From: Halodesulfovibrio sp. | GTDB lineage: Bacteria > Desulfobacterota > Desulfovibrionia > Desulfovibrionales > Desulfovibrionaceae | NCBI RefSeq assembly: GCF_025210605.1 | Contig: NZ_JAOARI010000032.1 | Location: forward strand, 1 to 64,000 | Direction: 5' to 3' | DNA: 64,000 bases | Shown here: positions 8,878-16,216 of the stretch, piece by piece | Numbering within the stretch: position 1 is the first letter of the stretch | Layout of the letters: each line of letters begins with the position of its first letter | The notes under the pieces: model-generated | What the model was told of the DNA's origin: nothing | Database searches by the model: none | The model's input: the letters and a program-made list of their open reading frames with translations, nothing else | Program-made: the position numbers and the translations under genes

Positions 8878-9429
8878 CTACGTACCAAAAATGATATTGC
8901 AACGCACTGCCCATTCGAGAACAGGTGTGAGTGTATCTGGAAAATGATCGTAGAGTGATTGAAGCTCTTCTGCATCAACAAAAAGACCGTCTTGCACTTC
9001 ATCGGGATTTGGTGAGAGAGGGCGGTTGCCAATATCGGCAGAATAGAGTGATATCCAGAGAGTTGCATCCTCTATTTGCTCTTCTTGAGATTTTTGGTAG
9101 TGCAGCGCAACTGCTGACAGGTTGAGTTCCTTTTGCAGGACGCGTTCTGCGGCTGCTTCAAGTGCCTCATTGACCCCAACGTGTGTAGCGGCTGAAATAT
9201 CCCATTTCCCCGGTGCTAACGCCTTGCTATTCGAGCGTCTTTGCAAGAATACTTTTCCTTGTTTATTGTAAATGAGTACAAATACAGATTTCATCGCAAG
9301 GCGTTGGCTATGCGCTGTGGCAGAGGGCATAACCAACAGTGGTTTGCCTGAGCTGTCTACTACTTCAATATGACTTCCGCGAGATGAATTGTCGTCTTCG
9401 GAATAATGTGGATACGTAATGTCTGACAT
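8878..9429 (-). CDS. Nudix-fold hydrolase family protein with degenerate Nudix box
   Basis: The 183-residue product resembles the YfcD/isopentenyl-diphosphate-isomerase-like branch of Nudix proteins: a domain opening with IEVVDSSGKPLLV, then FLQRRSNSKALAPGKWDISA. The Nudix box (residues 82-104) is degraded. Glu88, Arg96 and Glu101 remain, but the first Gly is Thr, the Glu after Arg96 is Val, and the first of the paired Glu is Lys100. Metal-dependent hydrolysis is therefore doubtful. Its ATG lies inside an 11-bp near-palindrome shared with the start of the opposite-strand rimI gene, so the two genes overlap by 11 bp at their 5-prime ends. Confidence 0.8.
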   Translation of the reverse strand: MSDITYPHYSEDDNSSRGSHIEVVDSSGKPLLVMPSATAHSQRLAMKSVFVLIYNKQGKVFLQRRSNSKALAPGKWDISAATHVGVNEALEAAAERVLQKELNLSAVALHYQKSQEEQIEDATLWISLYSADIGNRPLSPNPDEVQDGLFVDAEELQSLYDHFPDTLTPVLEWAVRCNIIFGT

Positions 9430-9922
9430 ATTTACTACAATAGGACCGCTAGAAGCTGACGGATATATATTTTTCCGTTTAGAAAAAAAAGATAGCGCAG
9501 AAGTGGCGGCTTTGGAAAAAAAGTGTTTTTCTACGCCATGGACAGAAAAAGAGTTTAGCTTGGCATTCGATCAGAAGATTTTTGAAGTCTTTGGATTAAA
9601 AAAAAATGACAAGCTGGTAGCCTACATAGCCATGTACCATACCGCGGATGAGTTGGAAATCTTAAACATAGCTACCGACCCAGAACACAGAAGAAATGGT
9701 GCAGGAAAACGGTTACTTGCTCTTATGCTTTGCATTGGGCAAAAATTAGGTATACAACAGGCATTTCTAGAAGTCCGCAGAACCAATTTTCCTGCCATCA
9801 GTCTTTATGAACAGATGTGCTTTTCTCAAATTGGGGTGCGAAAAAAATATTATAAAGATACTGGTGAAGACGCGTTGGTATATCAATGTACACTGGCGGA
9901 TCTCTCCGGTAGTCATTGCTAA
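9419..9922 (+). CDS. rimI: Ribosomal-protein-alanine N-acetyltransferase-like GNAT protein (RimI)
   Basis: The 167-residue GNAT-fold product has the RimI pattern. FSTPWTEKEF (near residues 36-45) is the substrate-side helix, LNIATDPEHRRNGAGKRLL carries the acetyl-CoA pyrophosphate loop RxxGxGK, and LEVRRTNFPAISLYEQMCF matches the C-terminal RimI signature. RimI acetylates the N-terminal alanine of ribosomal protein S18. About 20 extra residues precede the usual family start, but an in-frame stop lies at 9404-9406 and no later good start exists. The ATG is in a near-palindrome shared with the divergent Nudix gene. It is followed by tpiA after 17 bp. Confidence 0.88.
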   Translation: MSDIFTTIGPLEADGYIFFRLEKKDSAEVAALEKKCFSTPWTEKEFSLAFDQKIFEVFGLKKNDKLVAYIAMYHTADELEILNIATDPEHRRNGAGKRLLALMLCIGQKLGIQQAFLEVRRTNFPAISLYEQMCFSQIGVRKKYYKDTGEDALVYQCTLADLSGSHC

Positions 9923-9939
9923 GTAAGGAGCAAAGACCC

Positions 9940-10689
9940 ATGAAAAAGCTTATGGCTGCAAACTGGAAAATGTTTAAAACTGCTCAGGAAGCCAAAGATA
10001 CTTCTGCTGAACTTGTTAAGCTTGTAGGCGACCTCTCTGACGATAGAGAAGTTGTTATATTCCCTCCTTTTACTGCGCTGCATGCTGCTGGCGAAGTTTT
10101 TTCTAAAAGCGAAGGCTACTCTTTTGGTGGACAGAATGTTTGTGCAGCTCTTGAAGGCGCTTTTACCGGCGAAATCTCTCCAGTGATGCTTAAAGATGCT
10201 GGTTGTACTTGGGTACTTACCGGTCATTCCGAACGTCGTGCTCTTTTTGGTGAAACAAGTGAGCAGGTTGGCGAAAAAACCACTTTTGCACTTAATAATG
10301 ATCTGAATGTTTGCCTCTGCATCGGTGAGACTCTTGAAGAGCGTGAAGCAGGCAAACTGGAAGCTGTAATTGCAGAACAGCTTGAAAAAGGTCTTGCAAC
10401 TATTCCAGATGTTCCAGCAGAGCGCCTTGCTATTGCATACGAGCCAGTATGGGCTATTGGTACCGGTAAAGTTGCTGGTCCAGAAGAGATTTTAGAAGCA
10501 CATGCGATTGTTCGTGCTAAACTTCTTGATATTTTGAAAGAAAAAGCTAATACTACCCGCGTTCTTTATGGCGGAAGTGTAAAGCCTGAAAACGCTACTC
10601 AAATCATTTCACTTGACAATGTTGATGGTGTATTGGTAGGAGGCGCTTCCTTGAAGGCTGAAAGCTTCAGCAAAATTGTTACTGCTTAA
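9940..10689 (+). CDS. tpiA: Triosephosphate isomerase
   Basis: The 249-residue product interconverts dihydroxyacetone phosphate and glyceraldehyde 3-phosphate in glycolysis and gluconeogenesis. All key motifs are intact: AANWKMFK (catalytic Lys), GHSERR (catalytic His), the signature AYEPVWAIGTGK with catalytic Glu, and the phosphate-binding LYGGSVKPEN and LVGGASL. The start chosen has TAAGGAG ten bases before the ATG. The frame is open to 9916 but upstream codons lack support. secG follows after 40 bp. Confidence 0.98.
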   Translation: MKKLMAANWKMFKTAQEAKDTSAELVKLVGDLSDDREVVIFPPFTALHAAGEVFSKSEGYSFGGQNVCAALEGAFTGEISPVMLKDAGCTWVLTGHSERRALFGETSEQVGEKTTFALNNDLNVCLCIGETLEEREAGKLEAVIAEQLEKGLATIPDVPAERLAIAYEPVWAIGTGKVAGPEEILEAHAIVRAKLLDILKEKANTTRVLYGGSVKPENATQIISLDNVDGVLVGGASLKAESFSKIVTA

Positions 10690-10729
10690 CAACCGATTCG
10701 GATTGATATAGCTCTTAGGAGGACGTTTC

Positions 10730-11032
10730 GTGGAAACCTTGATTCTGACCCTGCACGTTGTGGTCTGTCTTGCACTTATTTTGCTTGTTCTTTTACAGGC
10801 TGGTAAAGAAGGCATGGGTGTTATCTTTGGCGGCGGCAACCAGTCTGCTTTTGGCGGCGCTGGTGCAGGCGGTCTTCTTGTGAAAGTTACTGCAACTCTT
10901 GCAGCTATTTTCTTCATCACTTCTTTGAGCTACAACTACATTGCTGGTGATCATGTGTCTAAAGAATCTAGCATTATGGACATTCAGATCGAACAGAAAG
11001 CTCAGCCTAGCCCTGACCAGACAGAAAAATAA
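10730..11032 (+). CDS. secG: Preprotein translocase subunit SecG
   Basis: The 100-residue product has two hydrophobic segments (about residues 3-22 and 52-70) joined by a glycine-rich loop with FGGGNQSAFGGAGAGG, the SecG pattern. It joins SecYE in the inner membrane and aids protein export. The GTG start has AGGAGGA seven bases upstream. It lies between tpiA and tRNA-Leu, the same tpiA-secG-tRNA-Leu order found in many proteobacteria. Confidence 0.95.
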   Translation: METLILTLHVVVCLALILLVLLQAGKEGMGVIFGGGNQSAFGGAGAGGLLVKVTATLAAIFFITSLSYNYIAGDHVSKESSIMDIQIEQKAQPSPDQTEK

Positions 11033-11039
11033 ATAATAA

Positions 11040-11076
11040 AGCGCGGTAACGCGCTCCTCAGTAACGTATACGTTAC
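11040..11076 (+). promoter_or_regulatory. Hairpin plus 16-bp perfect palindrome before tRNA-Leu
   Basis: A 6-bp GC-rich hairpin (AGCGCG, 4-nt loop, 11040-11055) follows secG but lacks a T run. It is followed by the perfect palindrome GTAACGTATACGTTAC at 11061-11076, ending 7 bp before the tRNA. The palindrome could be an operator or an RNA-processing hairpin. Function is not established. Confidence 0.45.
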
Positions 11077-11083
11077 ATTATGT

Positions 11084-11169
11084 GCCCAGGTGGTGGAATT
11101 GGTAGACACGCTATCTTGAGGGGGTAGTGGGCCACGCCCGTGGGAGTTCGAGTCTCCCCCTGGGCACCA
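11084..11169 (+). tRNA. tRNA-Leu (anticodon GAG)
   Basis: The 86-nt cloverleaf has acceptor stem GCCCAGG paired with CCTGGGC, a D-arm with GGTAGACAC, an anticodon stem CTATC/GGTAG enclosing TTGAGGG (anticodon GAG), a long class II variable arm, T-loop GTTCGAGTC and an encoded CCA. It closely follows the E. coli tRNA-Leu(GAG) layout. Reads CUU/CUC codons. Confidence 0.97.
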
Positions 11170-11177
11170 TGAATAGT

Positions 11178-11214
11178 AAGGGATCATAGAAATTATTTCT
11201 GTGATCCCTTTTTT
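11178..11214 (+). terminator. Intrinsic terminator of tRNA-Leu
   Basis: A long stem AAGGGATCA...TGATCCCTT, with a further weaker pairing inside and a T6 run, begins 8 bp after the tRNA CCA end. Confidence 0.93.
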
Positions 11215-11252
11215 GTATGAGTTGTCTCAACTAGCAGTTGGTTTAAGGCATG

Positions 11253-11280
11253 AAAAAAAGCCCGCTAGGCGGGCTTCTTT
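11253..11280 (-). terminator. Intrinsic terminator after paaK
   Basis: A perfect 8-bp stem AAGCCCGC/GCGGGCTT with a 3-nt loop has T runs on both sides, so it can stop paaK on the minus strand and any read-through from the tRNA on the plus strand. Confidence 0.9.
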
Positions 11281-11293
11281 TTGTTGGAATTTT

Positions 11294-12598
11294 CTATTCT
11301 TTGTCGCGCAAGTCAAAAACTCGTTTAGCTTTGCCTTGTGAGCGTTCGATTGACCGTGGTTCAACAAGACGAACCTTGCTGGAAACCCCGAGGAATTCTT
11401 TGATTGTTTTTTGAATACGCATTTCAATCCGCTGAAGATTTTTAATAGCGTCAGAGAAGAGCGATTCGTCGATTTCAACTTGAACTTCCACGGTGTCAAG
11501 ATTGCCGTCGCGCTTAACAATAATCTGGTAGTGAGGGGATGCACCTTCGGTTTCCAGAATGATGGATTCAATCTGGGAAGGGAACACGTTAACGCCACGG
11601 ATGATGAGCATATCATCACTTCGTCCGGTAATGCGGTTCATACGCACGTGAGTTCGTCCACATTTACACGGGGTGTAGTTAAGAGAAGTGATGTCACGCG
11701 TTCTGTAGCGAATGAGCGGGATGCCTTCTTTCGTCAGCGTTGTGATAACAAGTTCGCCCGTTTCGCCTTCAGGGAGCTGTTCTCCTGTCACCGGATCAAT
11801 GATTTCAGGAAGGAAATGATCTTCGAAAATGTGCATGCCATCTTTGGCAACGGCACATTCTATGGATACACCAGGTCCCATAATTTCTGAGAGACCGTAA
11901 ATGTTCACAGCATCAATTCCCATTTTGTCCTGCAAATCCTTGCGCATTTCCTCTGTCCAAGGTTCTGCACCGAAAATGCCGACGCGAAGTGGAAGATCGC
12001 GCATATCGACACCAGCCTGTTTGGCTGCTTCATGCAACACAAGCCCGTAAGACGGGGTGCTGCATATTACAGTTGCTCCAAAATCTTCCATAAGTGATAC
12101 TTGTCGTTTGGTACCACCGCCGGAAATTGGGATAACAGTAGCGCCAAGGCGTTCTGCACCGTAATGGACGCCAAGCCCGCCTGTGAACAGACCGTAGCCG
12201 TATGAGTTGTGAATAAAGTCACTTCGGGTTGCACCTGCTGCCATAAATGAGCGTGCCATTAGCTCTGCCCAGTTATTTACATCGCGCTGAGTGTACCCCA
12301 CGACAGTTGCTTTACCTGTGGTTCCGCTGGAGGCATGGAGGCGGACAATATTCTCTTTTGGAACAGCAAAAAGTCCAAATGGGTAGTTGTCACGTAAATC
12401 CTGCTTCTCAGTAAACGGGAGCTTGGACAAATCGTTGAGGCTTTTGATATCGGCAGGAGTAATTCCTGCCTTAATAAACTGTTCGCGATAGTGAGGAACA
12501 TTAGCGTATACTCGTTCACAGAGATTCTGTAATCGACGTAACTGAATTGCTTCTAACTCTTCGCGAGGCAGTGTTTCTTGCTCAACATTAAAAATCAT
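11294..12598 (-). CDS. paaK: Phenylacetate-CoA ligase (PaaK family)
   Basis: The 434-residue adenylate-forming enzyme activates phenylacetate or a similar aryl acid with ATP and CoA. The signature [14 protein letters not shown] (P-loop-like AMP motif), [10 protein letters not shown], and [23 protein letters not shown] (hinge region) are present. The frame is open to 12616, but CAGGAG lies six bases before the ATG at 12598. Desulfovibrionales often carry PaaK homologues with an ACT-domain partner; a two-ACT protein occurs in this window at 57295, but far away. No other phenylacetate catabolic gene is near, so the physiological acid is uncertain. Confidence 0.9.
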   Translation of the reverse strand: MIFNVEQETLPREELEAIQLRRLQNLCERVYANVPHYREQFIKAGITPADIKSLNDLSKLPFTEKQDLRDNYPFGLFAVPKENIVRLHASSGTTGKATVVGYTQRDVNNWAELMARSFMAAGATRSDFIHNSYGYGLFTGGLGVHYGAERLGATVIPISGGGTKRQVSLMEDFGATVICSTPSYGLVLHEAAKQAGVDMRDLPLRVGIFGAEPWTEEMRKDLQDKMGIDAVNIYGLSEIMGPGVSIECAVAKDGMHIFEDHFLPEIIDPVTGEQLPEGETGELVITTLTKEGIPLIRYRTRDITSLNYTPCKCGRTHVRMNRITGRSDDMLIIRGVNVFPSQIESIILETEGASPHYQIIVKRDGNLDTVEVQVEIDESLFSDAIKNLQRIEMRIQKTIKEFLGVSSKVRLVEPRSIERSQGKAKRVFDLRDKE

Positions 12599-13035
12599 AC
12601 ATGACTCCTGATACAATAAGAATAAAATAACTACACGCTTCAGGACACGTAGTTACGGAACGTGCCGTAGTTTTTTTGTTTCCTGAATTTTTTGGACTAG
12701 CCAGAATGCTGACTATATATATGTGTAAACATGACAGATGCACCAAAATTGGGAGTCGGGTCAAGTCTGTTTCGCAAAAATGTTATTTTTAATCTAAATT
12801 CTCTGAATCTAGTTAATTGCCTACAGACCATAAATAACGTAGGTAGGTGCAGGATTTTATGTTTGGTAAATTTGGATAGTTGTTTCTGCTGACTTTACCA
12901 CAAGAAAGCGTATATTTTTTGTGTAGCTGCACAGGCGCTGCATGAAGATTTAAATTATAAGTATTGCTGTGCTCTGCTTGCTGACCTGTTCTCACCCGCA
13001 TCAGCAACTGTAGCCTTTAACGAGTGGATTAAAAA
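12599..13035. other. Divergent spacer between paaK and rsfS
   Basis: This 437-bp AT-rich region must contain the promoters of paaK (minus) and the rsfS-gpmI operon (plus). A weak inverted repeat TAACTAC/GTAGTTA lies near 12631-12655 in the paaK leader. No RNA gene, riboswitch or convincing small ORF is seen. Confidence 0.5.
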
Positions 13036-13419
13036 ATGATTGGAAAAATTGAAAAAAAATACAGCACTGTTTCTTCTCAGGAAAAGGTCGCTAAGATTAT
13101 TGAATGGCTTGAAGCCAAGAAGGCTACAAATGTAGTTGTGCTTGACCTTGAAGGTGTTAACTCTTTTACTGATGCAGTTGTTATTGCAACAGCAAAATCT
13201 GTGCGTCAGGCTAAAGCGTTAGCAGATGAGGTCTCCATGCGTGCTAAAGGCGAAAACTACGAACATATGCGCGTAGAGGGCAAAGAGAACGCACAGTGGG
13301 TTCTCGTTGATCTGAACGATGTTATTGTTAACATTTTCCAGGAAGACGTACGCGATTCTTTCAATCTGGAAAGCCTTTGGGCAGACGCTAAAGTTTTATA
13401 TAAATCAGAAGCTGAATAG
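13036..13419 (+). CDS. rsfS: Ribosomal silencing factor RsfS
   Basis: The 127-residue product belongs to the RsfS/Iojap family, which binds ribosomal protein L14 and blocks subunit joining when nutrients are scarce. Family features are VVLDLEGVNSFTDAVVIATAKS near residues 35-56, the EGKENAQWVLVDLNDVIVNIF core and the C-terminal YNLE-like FNLESLWADAK segment. The ribosome site is weak. It is 11 bp ahead of gpmI and probably cotranscribed. Confidence 0.95.
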   Translation: MIGKIEKKYSTVSSQEKVAKIIEWLEAKKATNVVVLDLEGVNSFTDAVVIATAKSVRQAKALADEVSMRAKGENYEHMRVEGKENAQWVLVDLNDVIVNIFQEDVRDSFNLESLWADAKVLYKSEAE

Positions 13420-13430
13420 GAATATACACC

Positions 13431-14963
13431 ATGACACCAACCCTTTTGCTGATTCTTGATGGCTGGGGCATTGCACCAGCTGGCGAAGGAAACGCAATTT
13501 CTCTTGCAAATACACCAAATCTTGACCGCTTAGTTGCCGATTACCCTACGTCCCGCCTCGCATGTTCTGGTCGTGCAGTTGGACTTCCAGAAGGGTTTAT
13601 GGGGAACTCTGAAGTTGGGCACATGAACATCGGTGCTGGGCGAGTAGTGTACCAAGATATGACGCTTATTGATGTTGCACTTGAAGAAAACAAATTTCAG
13701 AAAAATCTTGTTCTGAATGATGTAATGACATCTGCAAAAGCAAAGGGTGGCACTGTTCACTTGATGGGGCTTGTTTCTGATGGTGGCGTTCATAGTCATA
13801 TCCGGCACCTGATCGCATTGATTGAAATGGCAAAAGCTGTTGCTGTTGATGTGTGTGTGCACGTATTCCTCGATGGTCGTGACACTTCTCCTACAAGTGG
13901 ATTGGATTTTGTAAAACAGCTTCAAAGTGCAATTGAGCGTATCGGCGCAGGACGCATTGCCTCTATTTCTGGTCGCTACTATGCGATGGATCGAGATAAG
14001 CGCTGGGATCGCAACCAGCTGGCATGGGATTGTTTTGTACACGGTAAAGGTAATGTTGCTACCGATCCATTGAAGGTTATTCAGGAATCTTACGACAACG
14101 ATATTACTGATGAATTTTTTGTGCCGACATCTATTATTGAAGAAGGCGGCGAGCCTACTTCGATTAAAGATGGTGATTCTGTGTTCATGTTTAACTTTAG
14201 AGCAGACCGCATGCGTCAAATTGCGCAGGCAATGTGTTCTGAAGATTTTGCTGAATTTAATCGCGGCGAGTTTCCAAAACTGTCTGCGCTTGCATCCATG
14301 ACTTCCTATGAAAAATCTTTCGGTCTGCCAGTAGCTTTTGCGAAAGATGATTGTCCGGATCCGTTAGGTGAGATTGTTGCGAAGCAGGGTGTAAAGCAGT
14401 TGCGTATTGCGGAAACAGAAAAGTATGCTCACGTAACATATTTCTTTAACTGCGGACGTGAAGAGCCTTTTGAGAATGAAGACCGCGAGCTTATCAGCTC
14501 TCCACGTGATGTTGCTACATATGACTTGAAGCCGCAGATGAGTGTTGAAGAAGTAACTGACAAGCTTGTCACTGCTATCAATTCAAAAGAGTACTCAATG
14601 ATTGTGTGTAACTTTGCTAACCTCGATATGGTTGGACACACAGGTATTATTGATGCTGCAATTAAGGCATGTGAAGCTGTAGATACGTGTGTTGGCAAGG
14701 TGCTTGATGCTGTTCGCATGAGTGGTGGCAGGGCGCTTGTTACTGCCGACCATGGTAACGCAGAAGAACTGCGTAACGCTGAAGGCAAAACTCACACAGC
14801 GCATACTACAAACCCAGTTCCTCTTGTTGTGTTTGATGAAAACAAGGCTTGGGAGCTTCGTGAAGAAGGCATCTTGGGTGACATTGCTCCAACAATTCTC
14901 GATATGTGGGATATTGAACAGCCTGCTGCCATGAATGGAAAAAGCCTTATTAGTAAGGACTAA
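13431..14963 (+). CDS. gpmI: 2,3-bisphosphoglycerate-independent phosphoglycerate mutase
   Basis: The 510-residue product interconverts 3- and 2-phosphoglycerate using two Mn ions and a phosphoserine intermediate. The alkaline-phosphatase-fold motifs are intact: LILDGWGI with the first metal aspartate, GNSEVGHMNIGAGR with the catalytic Ser, the insert domain with HIRHL and FLDGRDTSPTSG, and the C-terminal NFANLDMVGHTG and ADHGNAEE metal sites. AGGA precedes the ATG at good spacing. It lies between rsfS and a zinc-ribbon gene. Confidence 0.97.
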   Translation: MTPTLLLILDGWGIAPAGEGNAISLANTPNLDRLVADYPTSRLACSGRAVGLPEGFMGNSEVGHMNIGAGRVVYQDMTLIDVALEENKFQKNLVLNDVMTSAKAKGGTVHLMGLVSDGGVHSHIRHLIALIEMAKAVAVDVCVHVFLDGRDTSPTSGLDFVKQLQSAIERIGAGRIASISGRYYAMDRDKRWDRNQLAWDCFVHGKGNVATDPLKVIQESYDNDITDEFFVPTSIIEEGGEPTSIKDGDSVFMFNFRADRMRQIAQAMCSEDFAEFNRGEFPKLSALASMTSYEKSFGLPVAFAKDDCPDPLGEIVAKQGVKQLRIAETEKYAHVTYFFNCGREEPFENEDRELISSPRDVATYDLKPQMSVEEVTDKLVTAINSKEYSMIVCNFANLDMVGHTGIIDAAIKACEAVDTCVGKVLDAVRMSGGRALVTADHGNAEELRNAEGKTHTAHTTNPVPLVVFDENKAWELREEGILGDIAPTILDMWDIEQPAAMNGKSLISKD

Positions 14964-14965
14964 GC

Positions 14966-15208
14966 ATGAGTAATTCACAGAAGCCGATTGCTCCGGTTAA
15001 GCCAGTGGGAATGGAAGTAATTTTCTTTTACCCATGTCCTCATTGTGGGCGTAAGGTACCGCTTATAGGTGCTGTACGACCATCAATTGAGCGTTGTGAT
15101 GCGTGCGAGAAGCTTTTCCCGATCGTGCCAGTTGATAGCCGTACTCTTCAATACCTTAAAATTTCATTGGCTGACGGTGGGGCTGCAATTGACCCTGACT
15201 TTATGTAA
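14966..15208 (+). CDS. Small zinc-ribbon protein, function unknown
   Basis: The 80-residue product carries two CxxC knuckles, CPHC (residues 24-27) and CDAC (44-47), typical of a four-cysteine zinc ribbon. The rest has no recognised domain, signal peptide or membrane segment. Its ATG begins two bases after the gpmI stop, so it is translated from the rsfS-gpmI transcript, and a strong terminator follows. The link to glycolysis or ribosome control is only positional. Confidence 0.8.
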   Translation: MSNSQKPIAPVKPVGMEVIFFYPCPHCGRKVPLIGAVRPSIERCDACEKLFPIVPVDSRTLQYLKISLADGGAAIDPDFM

Positions 15209-15225
15209 CCAGCCTTTGCAATAAA

Positions 15226-15264
15226 TAAAAAAAGCGGAGCCTATTTTTAGGCTCCGCTTTTTTT
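15226..15264 (+). terminator. Bidirectional terminator between the gpmI operon and the acidic hypothetical gene
   Basis: A perfect 13-bp stem (AAAGCGGAGCCTA and its complement around TTTT) has A and T runs on both sides. It serves the converging plus and minus genes. Confidence 0.95.
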
Positions 15265-15283
15265 ATTAGTATACTCTGGAAAA

Positions 15284-15709
15284 CTACTTTTTGGCGCTGT
15301 TGTATGCGTCAGCAATTCTGTCTTTAATGTATGCGCGCATTTCGGCGTCGTCTTCGTCGAGGTTGAAGCAGCATGCGTCTTCTCCCATTAGCCCGCCCGG
15401 AACCCAGTCGCCAACTTCATCGGCATCGTTAATCATGTCTGCGTAGAAGCAAACAGAAAGCCAACGGTCAGCTGGGTCGTCATCAATGATGTCTACAAGA
15501 ACAAAAAGATCACGCTCAGTTTGGTTGCTGTGCTTAGCACGCAAAGAATAGCTTACACCAGGTCTGCCCTTAAAGGAGAGACTGATTCCTTCAAAAGAAA
15601 GCAGTAAGTCTTTGTATTCAGTAAAAGCTGCCTTGGTGTTGGCTTCAGATTCAGTCCAGTCTGCAAGAAGGGCATCAAGCTCTTCACGATGAGAATTATC
15701 AGTAAACAT
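15284..15709 (-). CDS. Acidic hypothetical protein, 141 residues
   Basis: I do not recognise the family. The predicted soluble protein is rich in Asp and Glu, with a DIIDDDPADRW segment in the middle, and has no signal peptide or membrane segment. A cysteine pair (ACCFNLDEDD) lies near residue 116. The frame is open to 15754, but AGGAGAG lies close before the ATG at 15709, which is chosen. It is a single-gene unit ending at the bidirectional terminator. A large spacer lies upstream. Confidence 0.75.
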   Translation of the reverse strand: MFTDNSHREELDALLADWTESEANTKAAFTEYKDLLLSFEGISLSFKGRPGVSYSLRAKHSNQTERDLFVLVDIIDDDPADRWLSVCFYADMINDADEVGDWVPGGLMGEDACCFNLDEDDAEMRAYIKDRIADAYNSAKK

Positions 15710-16216
15710 ACATCTCTCCTGAATAGAGTGTCGTGAAAGTAATACTAAAAGCACTGAAAGTTCTCACGAGAGGGGCAACCTGTCAATACTGAGCACCTAC
15801 TCAAAACATAAACTTATACCCTGTAATGTGAGTGAATTAAGCAATGCTTTTCGGTATATAAAATCTACATTTTAGTTAAACGTCAGAATAGGTATACCAA
15901 CTTTTTTATTATACCTGAAAATATTGATATAAATGAAAAAACAATATGTTAATGAGCAAATATTCAATTTTGGCAAATTCGGTTGAACAATTCTGTAAGA
16001 AAAGTGTAGACATTTTTGTGATCTGGACGTACTTCGGACGTAACGAATGGGAAGGTGAACAACGAGAACAGGTTGCATTTTTACAAATTTGAGATTTAGC
16101 ATCCCGACGATTCCATTAAAATATCGTCTGTTGCTTCTGTATTCTTCAAATTGTAATGTTAAATCTGCTGAAAGTTGCAGTCGCCGATATGAGTCAAAAT
16201 TAGTCGAGGTGTTGTT
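15710..16216. other. Divergent spacer before the sodium symporter gene
   Basis: The 507-bp AT-rich spacer separates the acidic hypothetical from the symporter. It holds an inverted repeat AGGTATA/TATACCT at 15890-15916 with an AT-rich centre, a possible regulator site. A 180-codon minus-strand open frame crosses this spacer and the symporter start but has low-complexity, unfamily-like sequence and is judged a shadow. No RNA gene is visible. Confidence 0.45.

Noticed and set aside
13530..14219. 229-codon minus-strand frame inside gpmI
   Set aside because: It is antisense to intact gpmI and has no recognisable domain.
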